Positions 7,047 to 18,880 of a DNA stretch of 57,500 nucleotides are shown here, in pieces; within the stretch, counting starts at the first letter, position 1, and each line of letters opens with the position of its first letter. The notes beneath the pieces are model-generated. The model was not told the DNA's origin. It did not search any database and saw nothing but the letters and a program-made list of their open reading frames with translations. The stretch is taken from positions 505,001 through 562,500 of the forward strand of contig CAJNDS010001469.1 in assembly GCA_905221605.1 (NCBI GenBank), in the 5' to 3' direction. A program made the position numbers and the translations under genes. The DNA comes from Symbiodinium natans. Lineage: Eukaryota; Sar; Dinophyceae; Suessiales; Symbiodiniaceae.

Positions 7047-10000
7047 ATGGCAGCATGCGAGGCAGAGCCCATGCGCGATGGCCGCATCGTGGATGGCAAG
7101 ATCGATCTGTCCACGGGCCTGTGGGACACAAGCTTGGAAATGCCTCCTCGCCAGGATGCCTCGGACGTGGATGCCCGCGATGCGAACACCCCCGACAAGT
7201 GGATCAAGCGGCACCCGGCAATGCTTCGCAACACGGGGATGCACCCCTTCAATTCGGAGCCGCCCCTGAAGCAGCTCCAGGAAGCTGGTTGGATCACCCC
7301 GCCCTCGCTCTACGTTGTCCGCAACCATGGTGCCGTGCCGCAGCTCACATGGGCCGAGCACAAGCTGAAGATCACGGGAGTTCCGAAACTGTGTCATATA
7401 TCTGGGTGCCATTTTACATTTTTCAGGGTACGTAAACCCAATAAAGGAATAAGCATTTAGTTTTTTAGAAATATTATCCCAACCATGAACTAAACCTAAT
7501 AAGGAATTCGGAATAAACATTTATTGTTTAAAATAGTATCCCAACCATGAACTAGGAAGCCGTGCGAGCTGAGCATGGATCAGCTGGCCTCTGGGGAGTG
7601 GGGCAACGTGGTGTCAATCCCCGTGACTTGGTAGCCCAGTGGTAGCCTAAGTGCCTTTTTGTGGTTATGGGGCTCCCTCACAAAATAGCCAGCCCAAAAA
7701 AGGGTGCCCTGATAGTTTAGGGTTTAGGGTTTAGGGTTTAGGGGTACTATATGGTTATAACGGGCTACCAAGGTGACCTTCATTTGCGCAGGCAACCGTC
7801 GCAAGGAGCAGAACATGACCAAGAAAACTGCGCCTTGGTTTAGGGTTTGGGGTTTAGGGTTTGGGGTTTAGGGTTTAGGGTTTAGGGTTTAGCGGTTTCG
7901 TCAGGTGTTAGGGGGAGCGTTGAACATAATTTCTAAGTTGTAGTACTCTGAATCCACTATAGAATCCTAACAAAGCCAGAAGGATTTTAATTTTTGTAGG
8001 GCACCCAAACCTACCCCAGGATTGACTGGCAAAGATTCATTTCGTAAGCCCACACATGATGTAATTGATCCAGGTTGGCTTCGACTGGGGTGCCGGTGCT
8101 GTGGGCAACTCCGTGTGGACAGGCGTGCGACTGTGTGATCTTCTGAGGCACCTGGGCATCACAAGGCCCTCCAAAGAGCAGCGTTTTGTGCACTTCGAGG
8201 GTCCCCTGGGCGAGCTGCCGCAGGGTAAGACGGGCTCCTATGGCACCTCCATTGACATCGGTTGGGCCTTAGACCGCGAGCGTGACGTGCTCCTCGCCTT
8301 CAAGCAGAACGGCGAGCTCCTCACCCCGGACCATGGGGCTCCCCTCCGCACGCTACTCCCAGGGTGCATCGGCGGGCGAATGATCAAGTGGCTCACCGCC
8401 ATGTGGGTGTCTGACCAGCCGTCTGAGAACCACTACCACTACTTTGACAATCGCGTGCTGCCGCCCCACGTGGACGCTGACTTGGCCTATGCGGAAGGCT
8501 GGTGGTACAAGCCTGAGTACATCATCAACCACATGAACATCAACTCTGCCATGTTCGAGCCGCGCCACAACTCCTACGTGCACATGGCCCAGACGGACAG
8601 GCCAGCCACCATCAAGGTTTGTGGATACGCTTATACGGGCGGCGGTAACAAGATCATCCGTGCGGAGATCTCCCTGGATTCCGGGAAGTCGTGGGAGATC
8701 ACGGACCTGACCCGTCCAGAGGACGACATCGCTGCGGCACGTGGGACGGACAAGCACTGGTGCTGGTCCTGGTGGGAGACAGAAGTGGACCTGGGGCGCC
8801 TGGGGCAAGCTGAAGAAATCTGCTGCCGCGCCTTTGACTCGAACCAAAACAGTCAGCCGGTCCAGTTGACATGGACTGTCATGGGCATGCTGAACAACCC
8901 CATCTACAGGACCTGGTAGCCCAGTGGTACCCTTTACCCTTTTTTTTGTTTGCTATGGGTTCCCTGTTGTAAACCATGCAACCCCCCCAAAAAAGGGGTG
9001 CCCCCTGATTAACTCATGATGATATATGGCTACTGGGCTTACAGGATCAAGATCCACCGCGAGGCGGATGCAGAGGGCCGGGACATGATCTGGTTCGAGC
9101 ACCCGACTCAAGGTTCCATGCCCGGAGGCTGGATGACAGATGCTCGGGCTCTTCTGGCTGGTTCTTTCGTAGGGAATGAGGGAATGAGGTCCCCTTTCAG
9201 ACTCCCTTAAAGGGTATTTATAGGGTACCTCATTCCCCCTACTAAGAACCAGGGGGGTGTTCTAAGGAGCTGATGTTAAACACCCCTCTAGGCCCCCCCC
9301 CCCCCCCCAGAATGGGGATTTTTCTTTTACATCATGCAGAGCAAGAACCCCCCAAAGGCTCATTCTGTTCGATAACTTAACAAGAGCCTAGGATGCTGCC
9401 GGCAAGTTCGACGGGGCCTTCGCGGCCCCAGCGACGCCCGGCAAGAACGGCGTCCCTCCCCATCGGCCAGTCGCAGCTGTGTGCCTTGTTGGGAGGGTTC
9501 AGGGTTTAGGGTTCAGGGTGGTCATAGACCCTATATACTGCTATAACCCCTTTATAAAGGTGTATATATATATATATATTAGCCATACCTAAACCCTTCA
9601 ATCCTGAACCCTTCAACCCCTCCTTTGCACCAAGGCAAGCCCAATTCAGGTATGTGAACCCTCACTATACCCCTAACCCTTAAAAAACTTGGGTCATCGA
9701 CCCTAAAAACTGCTACAAGTCCACCTTAAGGCATGTGAACCGCAACTAAACTCTAAACCCTTAAATCCTGAAACCAAAATTGGGGGTCACAGAGCCTACA
9801 TACCACTACAACCCCTATTTTTTGATGGTGTGCAAACCAAAACCCTTTAAACGGGCTGCGTGTGGCCAGGTGGAAGGGTGCCCGCGAGGAGGCCGTGGGT
9901 ACCGGGGGCGCCAAGAAGAGCGAGAGCGCTGCAGCGCCCGCTGAGGCCGGGAAGTTCGTGAAGTCCACCGCGGAGTCTAGGCATTGATTCCCTTTTTTGG

Positions 10001-11573
10001 GGGGGGGGGGGGGGGGTAGTTTAGGGCTTAGGGAAAGGGTTTTTGGGGGGGGCCCAAGTTCCTCTATTTTTTGAGGCTTTCGGGTTTAGGGAAAAGGGTT
10101 TTGGGGTTCGGTTCAGGGTAGAGGGTTTAGGGCTAGATACTAGGACCCAGAGTTGGCCCCTTACTACTTTTCAAACAGGAGGGGGTTCCCTTATAGAAGC
10201 AAAAGCTACCCTTTCTTTGTTCCCAGCTGACTCTTGGGCTCAGGAGTGGTTGACCCAGGGCATCTCCATGGACGAGGTGAAGAAGCACAATGATGAGCAT
10301 TCCTGCTGGTTTGTGGCTCGGTAGCCCAGTGGTAACCCTTGTTAACCCTCTTTTTGGTTCTGGGTTCTTTTGTTAGTAGCCACACCAAAAGCTTGAAGGG
10401 TACCCCTTAGTATAATCTGGCTGCTGTGCTACTTAAGCCCTAAACCCTAAACCCTATAAACCCTAGACCCTAAAGGTGGTCAAGGGCAAGGTCTACGACG
10501 GCACGTCCTACTTGGAGGACCACCCCGGTGGTGCTTCCTCCATGCTTCTGGCTGCAGGCATGGAAGCCACGGAGGATTTCGAGGCAGTACACTCATCCCG
10601 CGCCTGGGACATGCTGAAGGACTACTACATGGGGCCCTTGAGGGAGGAGAGTACCAGCAGTGGCCTGGGCAGCATGGTGGCCAGCATCCCTGGTGCAGTG
10701 TACGGCTTTGGGCAGACGGTCTTCAGCTCCTGCGCGCTGCGCTCCACCCTTGGGGCCATCCAGAATGCTATCGTCCCACAGGTCTTCCTGAACCCAAAGG
10801 AGTCGCAGCACCTTGTGCTCAGTGAGAAGATCGTGGTTTCCCACGACACACGCATCTTCCGCTTCGCCCTGCCATCTCCCTCCATGCGCCTCGGCCTCCC
10901 AACGGGCATGCACATGATCCTCAAGGCGAAGGTGAATGGCAAGCCTGTGATGAGGGCCTACACACCCATGACGGATGACAGCACTGTGGGCCATGTGGAT
11001 CTGCTGGTGAAAGTCTACTTCAAGGGTGTGCACCCGAAGTTCCCGGAGGGCGGCATGATGTCGCAGCACCTGGACTCTATGAAGATTGGCGACGCCATCG
11101 AGGTGAAGGGTCCTGTTGGCGAGTTTGTCTACCAAGGTCATGGCAGCTTCACGTGGCACGGCAAGCCGCGTTGGTGCAAGCAGATCTCCATGATTGCGGG
11201 TGGCACAGGCCTCACTCCTTGCTACCAGGTCCTAGCTGCCATCCTGCGCGACCCCACTGACACGACCCAGGTCCGGCTCCTCTGCGCCAACAAGTCGCCC
11301 CAAGACATCCTTGCCCGTGAAACCCTGGAGAAGCTCGCCGCTGAGAACCCAGACCGGTTCACGCTGAGCTTCACCGTAGATGACATCGGTGAGGAGACGA
11401 CGTGGAAGGGGCATGTGGGTTTTGTCACCCCGACCATGACAAAGGCGACGCTCTTCAAGGCAGAGGAAGGCACGATCTGTGCCATGTGTGGCCCGCCCGT
11501 GATGTTGGAGAAGGCCTGCCACCCGGCACTCAAGGAGCTGGGCTACCGCACAACCGACATTTTCGAGTTCTAA
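7047..11573 (+). CDS. Assimilatory nitrate reductase [NAD(P)H], copy 2 (9 exons)
   Basis: Same enzyme and intron map as copy 1. Exons: 7047-7384, 7556-7622, 7773-7829, 8074-8909, 9045-9138, 9392-9480, 9870-9985, 10227-10312, 10476-11573; every exon length equals that of copy 1, so the frame is intact (926 residues). Mo-ligand Cys, both haem His residues, RAYTP, GGTGLTP and CGPPVML are kept. Differences from copy 1 include K to Q in exon 1 (LKQLQ), Q to E (SENHYHY) and E to G (LGQAEE) in exon 4, and K to N (KVNGKPV) in exon 9. Its 5' UTR is cut at about 14-15 bases into the CCTTCCTTTGCCCC block and joined to module S, so the copy-1 promoter region and spliced-leader relic are missing. Expression would need a different promoter or read-through of the array. 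Confidence 0.92.
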
Positions 11574-12284
11574 GATGTCGAGGAGATATCGCTCTCTCTC
11601 TTGCTCTCTCTTTTCTAGATGTGTGAGAAGGCACCCTCAAAGGAGGGCTCTTTGTCGAAAAGCATTGCATGACATTTTCCAAGCCTTCTGACCTGTCCTG
11701 GCAGCCGGGAGAGATTGGCGTGCCAGCAGATTTTGGTCGGCCTTGGTGGAGCTAGGCCGAGCTTCCTGGGCTGCACGCAGATGCGCGCAGCCGCATCTGC
11801 GCGCAGCCCAAATTCCTGGCGGCATCTTTCGGACCGCGACCGCTGCGCCAGCCCTTTGCGGAGCATGGGTGGCCGGTGGCTGGTGAAAGCTTGCAGCCCT
11901 TAGCGATCCCCAGAGAGCCCAATACTCCTTAATTAAGGAATGTACCGTAAATTATCAAGGGATCCTTAAAAAGATTTAAGGAATATTCCTTAATTAAGGG
12001 GTATTCGGCTCTTTGGGTCCCTTGTATAGTTGCTCGCGACTCTTTGAGAAGCCAGCCCCGCGAAAGAGTTGGTACGTGGCGTAGGCCTACATCCGTAGTC
12101 CTAAGCAGGGAAAGTGTACCTCAAGCAACCGCCGTGGACGTATATTGCTTCTGCAGCTACAATGTTGCCAGATAGTATATCATGTAACCATCACATAACA
12201 TGTACTGTACTCTTGAATTCCAGATGGTCTATCACGCTATGAAACATCCTTTCTATATTATACATATGTACGCGTACCTTCATA

Positions 12285-12972
12285 CTCAGCACACAAACCC
12301 TAAGGACACATGTACCTATGTAGCGTATGCTTGGGCCCTAAAGCTACGACAAAGGCCCCCCTTTTAGGCCCAAGTATATACTAACATAGGTACATGGATC
12401 CGTCGGGAAAAGGCTAGTTTGAATCAATGCTTATTGGGCATCAGGTTTACTTCCTGCTTCGGTGTTGCGAGGGCCTTTGCACCGCGCCAGCTTTACCATA
12501 TTGGTCTCACAACTGTTATGTTGGTGCTTTGGGCCTAAAGGCCCTCTTAAGTAAGGCCTTCGGGCTATTTTAAGCCTTGGGGTAAACCCTACTAAGATGC
12601 ACGCCGGCCCCTAAACCCTAAACCCTATACCAGTCAGCTATGCTGGAGCGAAAATCCCTAAGCCAGGTTTGGTTTGTCGTCGCTCTGGCAGGGGCAAGCT
12701 TAGATCAAGGCCTTAACTCCCAACAACCATTGGTCCGCATGAACGTCCTATTTTCCGACTTTATTACCATGTATTGGGATATTCACTCTTTTTCTCACCA
12801 GTTCTTAATGGTGATTAAAGTAGCGGGTATCATTATCTTCTGTCTTTTGGGTGGGTGGGGGGTCCTAAGCAAATTTTGTAGAAAAGGGGAGCCCTAAACC
12901 CAAAAAAACCCTAAAAACCCTCAACCAATAGCAGTAAACCGATGAGTTCCGAGGACCGGGAGTAGGCCCTCT
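12285..12972. repeat. Spacer module S, copy 2
   Basis: Second spacer, nearly identical to the first but with an internal deletion of about 65 bp where TTGGTCTC joins ACAACTGTTATG (12504-12520). It carries a family-B element (12298-12406) and ends at the same fusion point with the nitrate reductase 5' UTR, so the fusion was duplicated rather than made twice. Confidence 0.8.
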
Positions 12973-13008
12973 TGTCCTTCCTTTGCCCCACTTTCCACCG
13001 TCACGGCC

Positions 13009-16000
13009 ATGGCAGCATGCGAGGCAGAGCCCATGCGCGATGGCCGCATCGTGGATGGCAAGATCGATCTGTCCACGGGCCTGTGGGACACAAGCTTGGA
13101 AATGCCTCCTCGCCAGGATGCCTCGGACGTGGATGCCCGCGATGCGAACACCCCCGACAAGTGGATCAAGCGGCACCCGGCAATGCTTCGCAACACGGGG
13201 ATGCACCCCTTCAATTCGGAGCCGCCCCTGAAGCAGCTCCAGGAAGCTGGTTGGATCACCCCGCCCTCGCTCTACGTTGTCCGCAACCATGGTGCCGTGC
13301 CGCAGCTCACATGGGCCGAGCACAAGCTGAAGATCACGGGAGTTCCGAAACTGTGTCATATATCTGGGTGCCATTTTACAATTTTCAGGGTACGTAAACC
13401 CAATAAAGGAATAAGCATTTAGTTTTTTAAAATATTATCCCAACCATGAACTAAACCTAATAAGGAATTCGGAATAAACATTTATTGTTTAAAATAGTAT
13501 CCCAACCATGAACTAGGAAGCCGTGCGAGCTGAGCATGGATCAGCTGGCCTCTGGGGAGTGGGGCAACGTGGTGTCAATCCCCGTGACTTGGTAGCCCAG
13601 TGGTAGCCTAAGTGCCTTTTTGTGGTTATGGGGCTCCCTCACAAAATAGCCAGCCCAAAAAAGGGTGCCCTGATAGTTTAGGGTTTAGGGGTTAGGGTTT
13701 AGGGGTACTATATGGTTATAACGGGCTACCAAGGTGACCTTCATTTGCGCAGGCAACCGTCGCAAGGAGCAGAACATGACCAAGAAAACTGCGCCTTGGT
13801 TTAGGGTTTGGGGTTTGGGGTTTAGGGTTTAGGGTTTAGCGGTTTCGTCAGGTGTTAGGGGGAGCGTTGAACATAATTTCTAAGTTCTAGTACTCTGAAT
13901 CCCCTATAGAATCCTAACAAAGCCAGAAGGATTTTAATTACCCCAGGATTGACTGGCAAAGATTCATGTGCGTAAGCCCACACATCATGTTGATCCAGGT
14001 TGGCTTCGACTGGGGTGCCGGTGCTGTGGGCAATTCCGTGTGGACAGGCGTGCGACTGTGTGATCTTCTGAGGCACCTGGGCATCACAAGGCCCTCCAAA
14101 GAGCAGCGTTTTGTGCACTTCGAGGGTCCCCTGGGCGAGCTGCCGCAGGGTAAGACGGGCTCCTATGGCACCTCCATTGACATCGGTTGGGCCTTAGACC
14201 GCGAGCGTGACGTGCTCCTCGCCTTCAAGCAGAACGGCGAGCTCCTCACCCCGGACCATGGGGCTCCCCTCCGCACGCTACTCCCAGGGTGCATCGGCGG
14301 GCGAATGATCAAGTGGCTCACCGCCATGTGGGTGTCTGACCAGCCGTCTGAGAACCACTACCACTACTTTGACAATCGCGTGCTGCCGCCCCACGTGGAC
14401 GCTGACTTGGCCTATGCGGAAGGCTGGTGGTACAAGCCTGAGTACATCATCAACCACATGAACATCAACTCTGCCATGTTCGAGCCGCGCCACAACTCCT
14501 ACGTGCACATGGCCCAGACCGACAGGCCAGCCACCATCAAGGTTTGTGGATACGCTTATACGGGCGGCGGTAACAAGATCATCCGTGCGGAGATCTCCCT
14601 GGATTCCGGGAAGTCGTGGGAGATCACGGACCTGACCCGTCCAGAGGACGACATCGCTGCGGCACGTGGGACGGACAAGCACTGGTGCTGGTCCTGGTGG
14701 GAGACAGAAGTGGACCTGGGGCGCCTGGAGCAAGCTGAAGAAATCTGCTGCCGCGCCTTTGACTCGAACCAAAACAGTCAGCCGGTCCAGTTGACATGGA
14801 CTGTCATGGGCATGCTGAACAACCCCATCTACAGGACCTGGTAGCCCAGTGGTACCCTTTACCCTTTTTTTTGTTTGCTATGGGTTCCCTTGTTGTAAAG
14901 CAACCAACCCCCCAAAAAAGGGGTGCCCCCTTATTAACTTATGATAAGATGGCTACTGGGCTCACAGGATCAAGATCCACCGCGATTCGGATGCAGAGGG
15001 CCGGGACATGATCTGGTTCGAGCACCCGACTCAAGGTTCCATGCCCGGAGGCTGGATGACAGATGCTCGGGCTCTTCTGGCTGGTTTTTTAGTAGGGAAT
15101 GAGGGAATGAGGTCCCCTTTCAGAATCCCTTAAAGGGTATTTATAGGGTACCTCATTCCCTCATTCCCTACTAAGAACCAGGGGGGTGTTCTAAGGAGCT
15201 GATGTTAAATGCCCCTCTAGGCCCCCCCCCCCCCAGAATGGGGATTTTCTTTTATATCATGCAGAGCAAGAACTCCCCAAAGGCTCATTCTGTTCGATAA
15301 CTTAACAAGAGCCTAGGATGCTGCCGGCAAGTTCGACGGGGCCTTCGCGGCCCCAGCGACGCCCGGCAAGAACGGCGTCCCTCCCCATCGGCCAGTCGCA
15401 GCTGTGTGCCTTGTTGGGAGGGTTCAGGGTTTAGGGTTCAGGGTGGTCATAGACCCTATATACTGCTATCACCCCTTTATAAAGGTATATATATTTTTTT
15501 TTTAGCCATACCTAAACCCTTCAATCCTAAACCCTTCAACCCCTCCTTTGCACCAAGGCAACCCCAATTCAGGTATGTGAACCATCACTATACCCCTAAC
15601 CCTTAAAAACTTGGGTCATCGACCCTAAAAACTGCTATAAGTCCACATTAAGGCATGTGAACCGCAACTAAACTCTAAAACCCTTAAGTCCTGAAACCAA
15701 AATTTTGGGTCCCAGAGCCCTACATACCACTAACAACCCCCTATTGTCTTGATGGTGTGCAAACCAAAAGCCCTTTAAACGGGCTGCATGTGGCCAGGTG
15801 GAAGGGTGCCCGCGAGGAGGCCGTGGGTGCCGGGGGCGCCAAGAAGAGCGAGAGCGCTGCAGCGCCCGCTGAAGCCGGGAAGTTCGTGAAGTCCACCGCG
15901 GAGTCTAGGCATTGATTCCGTTTTTGTGGGGGGGGTAGTTTAGGGCTTAGGGAAAGGGTTTTTGGGGGGGGCCCTAAATTCCTCTATTTTTGAGGCTTTC

Positions 16001-17497
16001 GGGTTTAGGGAAGAGGGTTTTGGGGTTCAGGGTAGAGGGTTTAGGGCGAGCTGCTAGGACCCAGAGTTGGCCCCTTACTACTTTTCAAACAGGAGGGGGT
16101 ACCCTTGTAGAAGCAAAAGCTACCCTTTCTTTGTTCCCAGCTGACTCTCGGGCTCAGGAGTGGTTGACCCAGGGCATTCCCATGGACGAGGTGAAGAAGC
16201 ACAATGATGAGCATTCCTGCTGGTTTGTGGCTCGGTAGCCCAGTGGTAACCCTTGTTAACCCTCTTTTTGGTTCTGGGTTCCCTTTTTTTAGGTAGCCAC
16301 ACCAAAAGCTTGAAGGGTACCCCTTAGTATAATCTGGCTGCTGTGCTACTTAAGCCCTAAACCCTAAACCCTAAACCCTATAAACCCTAAACCCTAAAGG
16401 TGGTCAAGGGCAAGGTCTACGACGGCACGTCCTACTTGGAGGACCACCCCGGTGGTGCTTCCTCCATGCTTCTGGCTGCGGGCATGGAGGCCACGGAGGA
16501 TTTCGAGGCAGTACACTCATCCCGCGCCTGGGACATGCTGAAGGACTACTACATGGGGCCCTTGAGGGAGGAGAGTACCAGCAGTGGCCTGGGCAGCATG
16601 GTGGCCAGCATCCCTGGTGCAGTGTACGGCTTTGGGCAGACGGTCTTCAGCGCCTGCGCGCTGCGCTCCACCCTTGGGGCCATCCAGAATGCTATCGTCC
16701 CACAGGTCTTCCTGAACCCAAAGGAGTCGCAGAACCTTGTGCTCAGTGAGAAGATCGTGGTTTCCCACGACACACGCATCTTCCGCTTCGCCCTGCCATC
16801 TCCCTCCATGCGCCTCGGCCTCCCAACGGGCATGCACATGATCCTCAAGGCGAAGGTGAATGGCAAGCCTGTGATGAGGGCCTACACACCCATGACGGAT
16901 GACAGCACCGTGGGCCATGTGGATCTGCTGGTGAAAGTCTACTTCAAGGGTGTGCACCCGAAGTTCCCTGAGGGTGGCATGATGTCGCAGCACCTGGACT
17001 CTATGAAGATTGGCGACGCCATCGAGGTGAAGGGTCCTGTTGGCGAGTTTGTCTACCAAGGTCATGGCAGCTTCACGTGGCACGGCAAGCCGCGTTGGTG
17101 CAAGCAGATCTCCATGATTGCGGGTGGCACAGGCCTCACTCCTTGCTACCAGGTCCTAGCTGCCATCCTGCGCGACCCCACTGACACGACCCAGGTCCGG
17201 CTCCTCTGCGCCAACAAGTCGCCCCAAGACATCCTTGCCTGTGAAACCCTGGAGAAGCTCGCCGCTGAGAACCCAGACCGGTTCACGCTGAGCTTCACCG
17301 TAGATGACATCGGTGAGGAGACGGCGTGGAAGGGGCATGTGGGTTTTGTCACCCCGACCATGACAAAGGCGACGCTCTTCAAGGCAGAGGAAGGCACGAT
17401 CTGTGCCATGTGTGGCCCGCCCGTGATGTTGGAGAAGGCCTGCCACCCGGCACTCAAGGAGGTGGGCTACCGCACAACCGACATTTTCGAGTTCTAA
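13009..17497 (+). CDS. Assimilatory nitrate reductase [NAD(P)H], copy 3 (9 exons)
   Basis: Same enzyme and intron map. Exons: 13009-13346, 13517-13583, 13734-13790, 13999-14834, 14968-15061, 15317-15405, 15798-15913, 16141-16226, 16400-17497; lengths equal those of the other copies and the frame is open (926 residues). It is the most diverged copy at the protein level: E-A to D-S in exon 5 (HRDSDAEG), and in exon 9 S to A (SACALRS), H to N (QNLVLSEK), R to C (DILACETL), T to A (EETAWKG) and L to V (KEVGYR). None of these touches the Mo, haem, FAD or NAD(P)H signature residues. Upstream is module S, as for copy 2; downstream the array homology stops at about 18184. Confidence 0.92.
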
Positions 17498-18184
17498 GAT
17501 GTCGAGGAGATATCGCTCTCTCTTTTCTAGATGTGTGAGAAGGCACCCTCAAAGGAGGGCTCTTTGTCGAAAAGCATTGCATGACATTTTCCAAGCCTTC
17601 TGACCTGTCCTGGCAGCCGGGAGAGATTGGCGTGCCAGCAGATTTTGGTCGGCCTTGGTGGAGCTAGGCCGAGCTTCCTTCCTGGGCTGCACGGAGATGC
17701 GCGCAGCCGCAATTCCTGGCGGTATCTTTCGAACCACGACCGCTGCGCCAGCCTTTGCGGAGCATGGGTGGCCGGTGGCTGGCGAAAGCTTGCAGCCCGA
17801 AGCGATCCCCAGAGAGCCCAATACTCCTTAATTAAGGAATGTACCGTAAATTATCAAGGGATCCTTAAAAAGATTTAAGGAATATTCCTTAATTAAGGGG
17901 TATTCGGCTCTTTGGGTCCCTTGTATAGTTGCTCTCGACTCTTTGAGAAGCCAGCCGCGAAAGAGTTGGTACGTGGCGTAGGCCTACATCCGTAGTCCTA
18001 AGCAGGGAAAGTGTACCTCAAGCAACCGCCGTGGACGTATATTGCTTCTGCAGCTACAATGTTGCCAGATAGTATATCATGTAACCATCACATAACATGT
18101 ACTGTACTCTTGAATTCCAGATTGTCTATCACGCTATGAAACATCCTTTCTATATTGTACATATGTACGCGTACCTTCATACTC

Positions 18185-18880
18185 CGCTTTTCTATGAACC
18201 ATCTATTCAGTTCCCAAGTACAGTGTTGGTATCCTCACGGTTTGAGTTAGAAGGAGCTCGAGGCCCGGATGGCAAGCAGTGCGGACTCCCTAGGGTTCAG
18301 AGTTGGTTTAGGGACTAGAATTGTAGCTGCTGACAAGGCTCACACGCGCAAACAATGAGCAAGGCGAAAAATCTAAAGGTACACTTCACTCCCCCGAATT
18401 CCTGCAGGAGTCTTCCAGCACGGCGGGAGCAAGGCTTCCCCCCAAGGCCGATGCACGCGAGAAGCACTTGGCGCCTTCTCACTGCATGGGTTTTGCGGTT
18501 TAAGTTCGGTTTTCTAGAGGTTTCGGTTTCGGGAAACATTGCTGCTACATTCCCTCAGAAGGGTTTTTTGATCTTATACGTCCGAGTACTTAGATCTTTT
18601 GAGCATCCGTGGTTTCTTAGCAGGCTTCATCGATCTTCGTTGGTCCTATATCAGTATGGCACCATCGCAATGCCGTGTGCAAGTGGGTTCCAAGACTTCA
18701 TCCACGTCGTGCGAAGTTTGCGTTTGCTTCTTTGAGGGTTCCAGGGAGTCAGGGTGCGAGGGGCTTCCAGTATACTGCCCCAAAAACCCTAAACCCTAAA
18801 CCCTAAACCAAAGGCACTACATATGAGCCTTTGGGTAAAGCCCTCAACCCCTAAACCCTAAACCCTAAACCACGGTTAAG
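18185..18880. other. Unique sequence beyond the nitrate reductase array
   Basis: Array homology ends at about 18184 (CATACTC). A 126-codon open frame (18355-18735, +) has no recognised motif and is probably chance. CCCTAAA units lie at 18785-18806 and 18851-18870; the right end of a family-E element (GAGCCTTTGGGTA) is at 18819-18833. The first exon of the J-domain gene may lie in this interval but I could not identify it. Confidence 0.4.
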
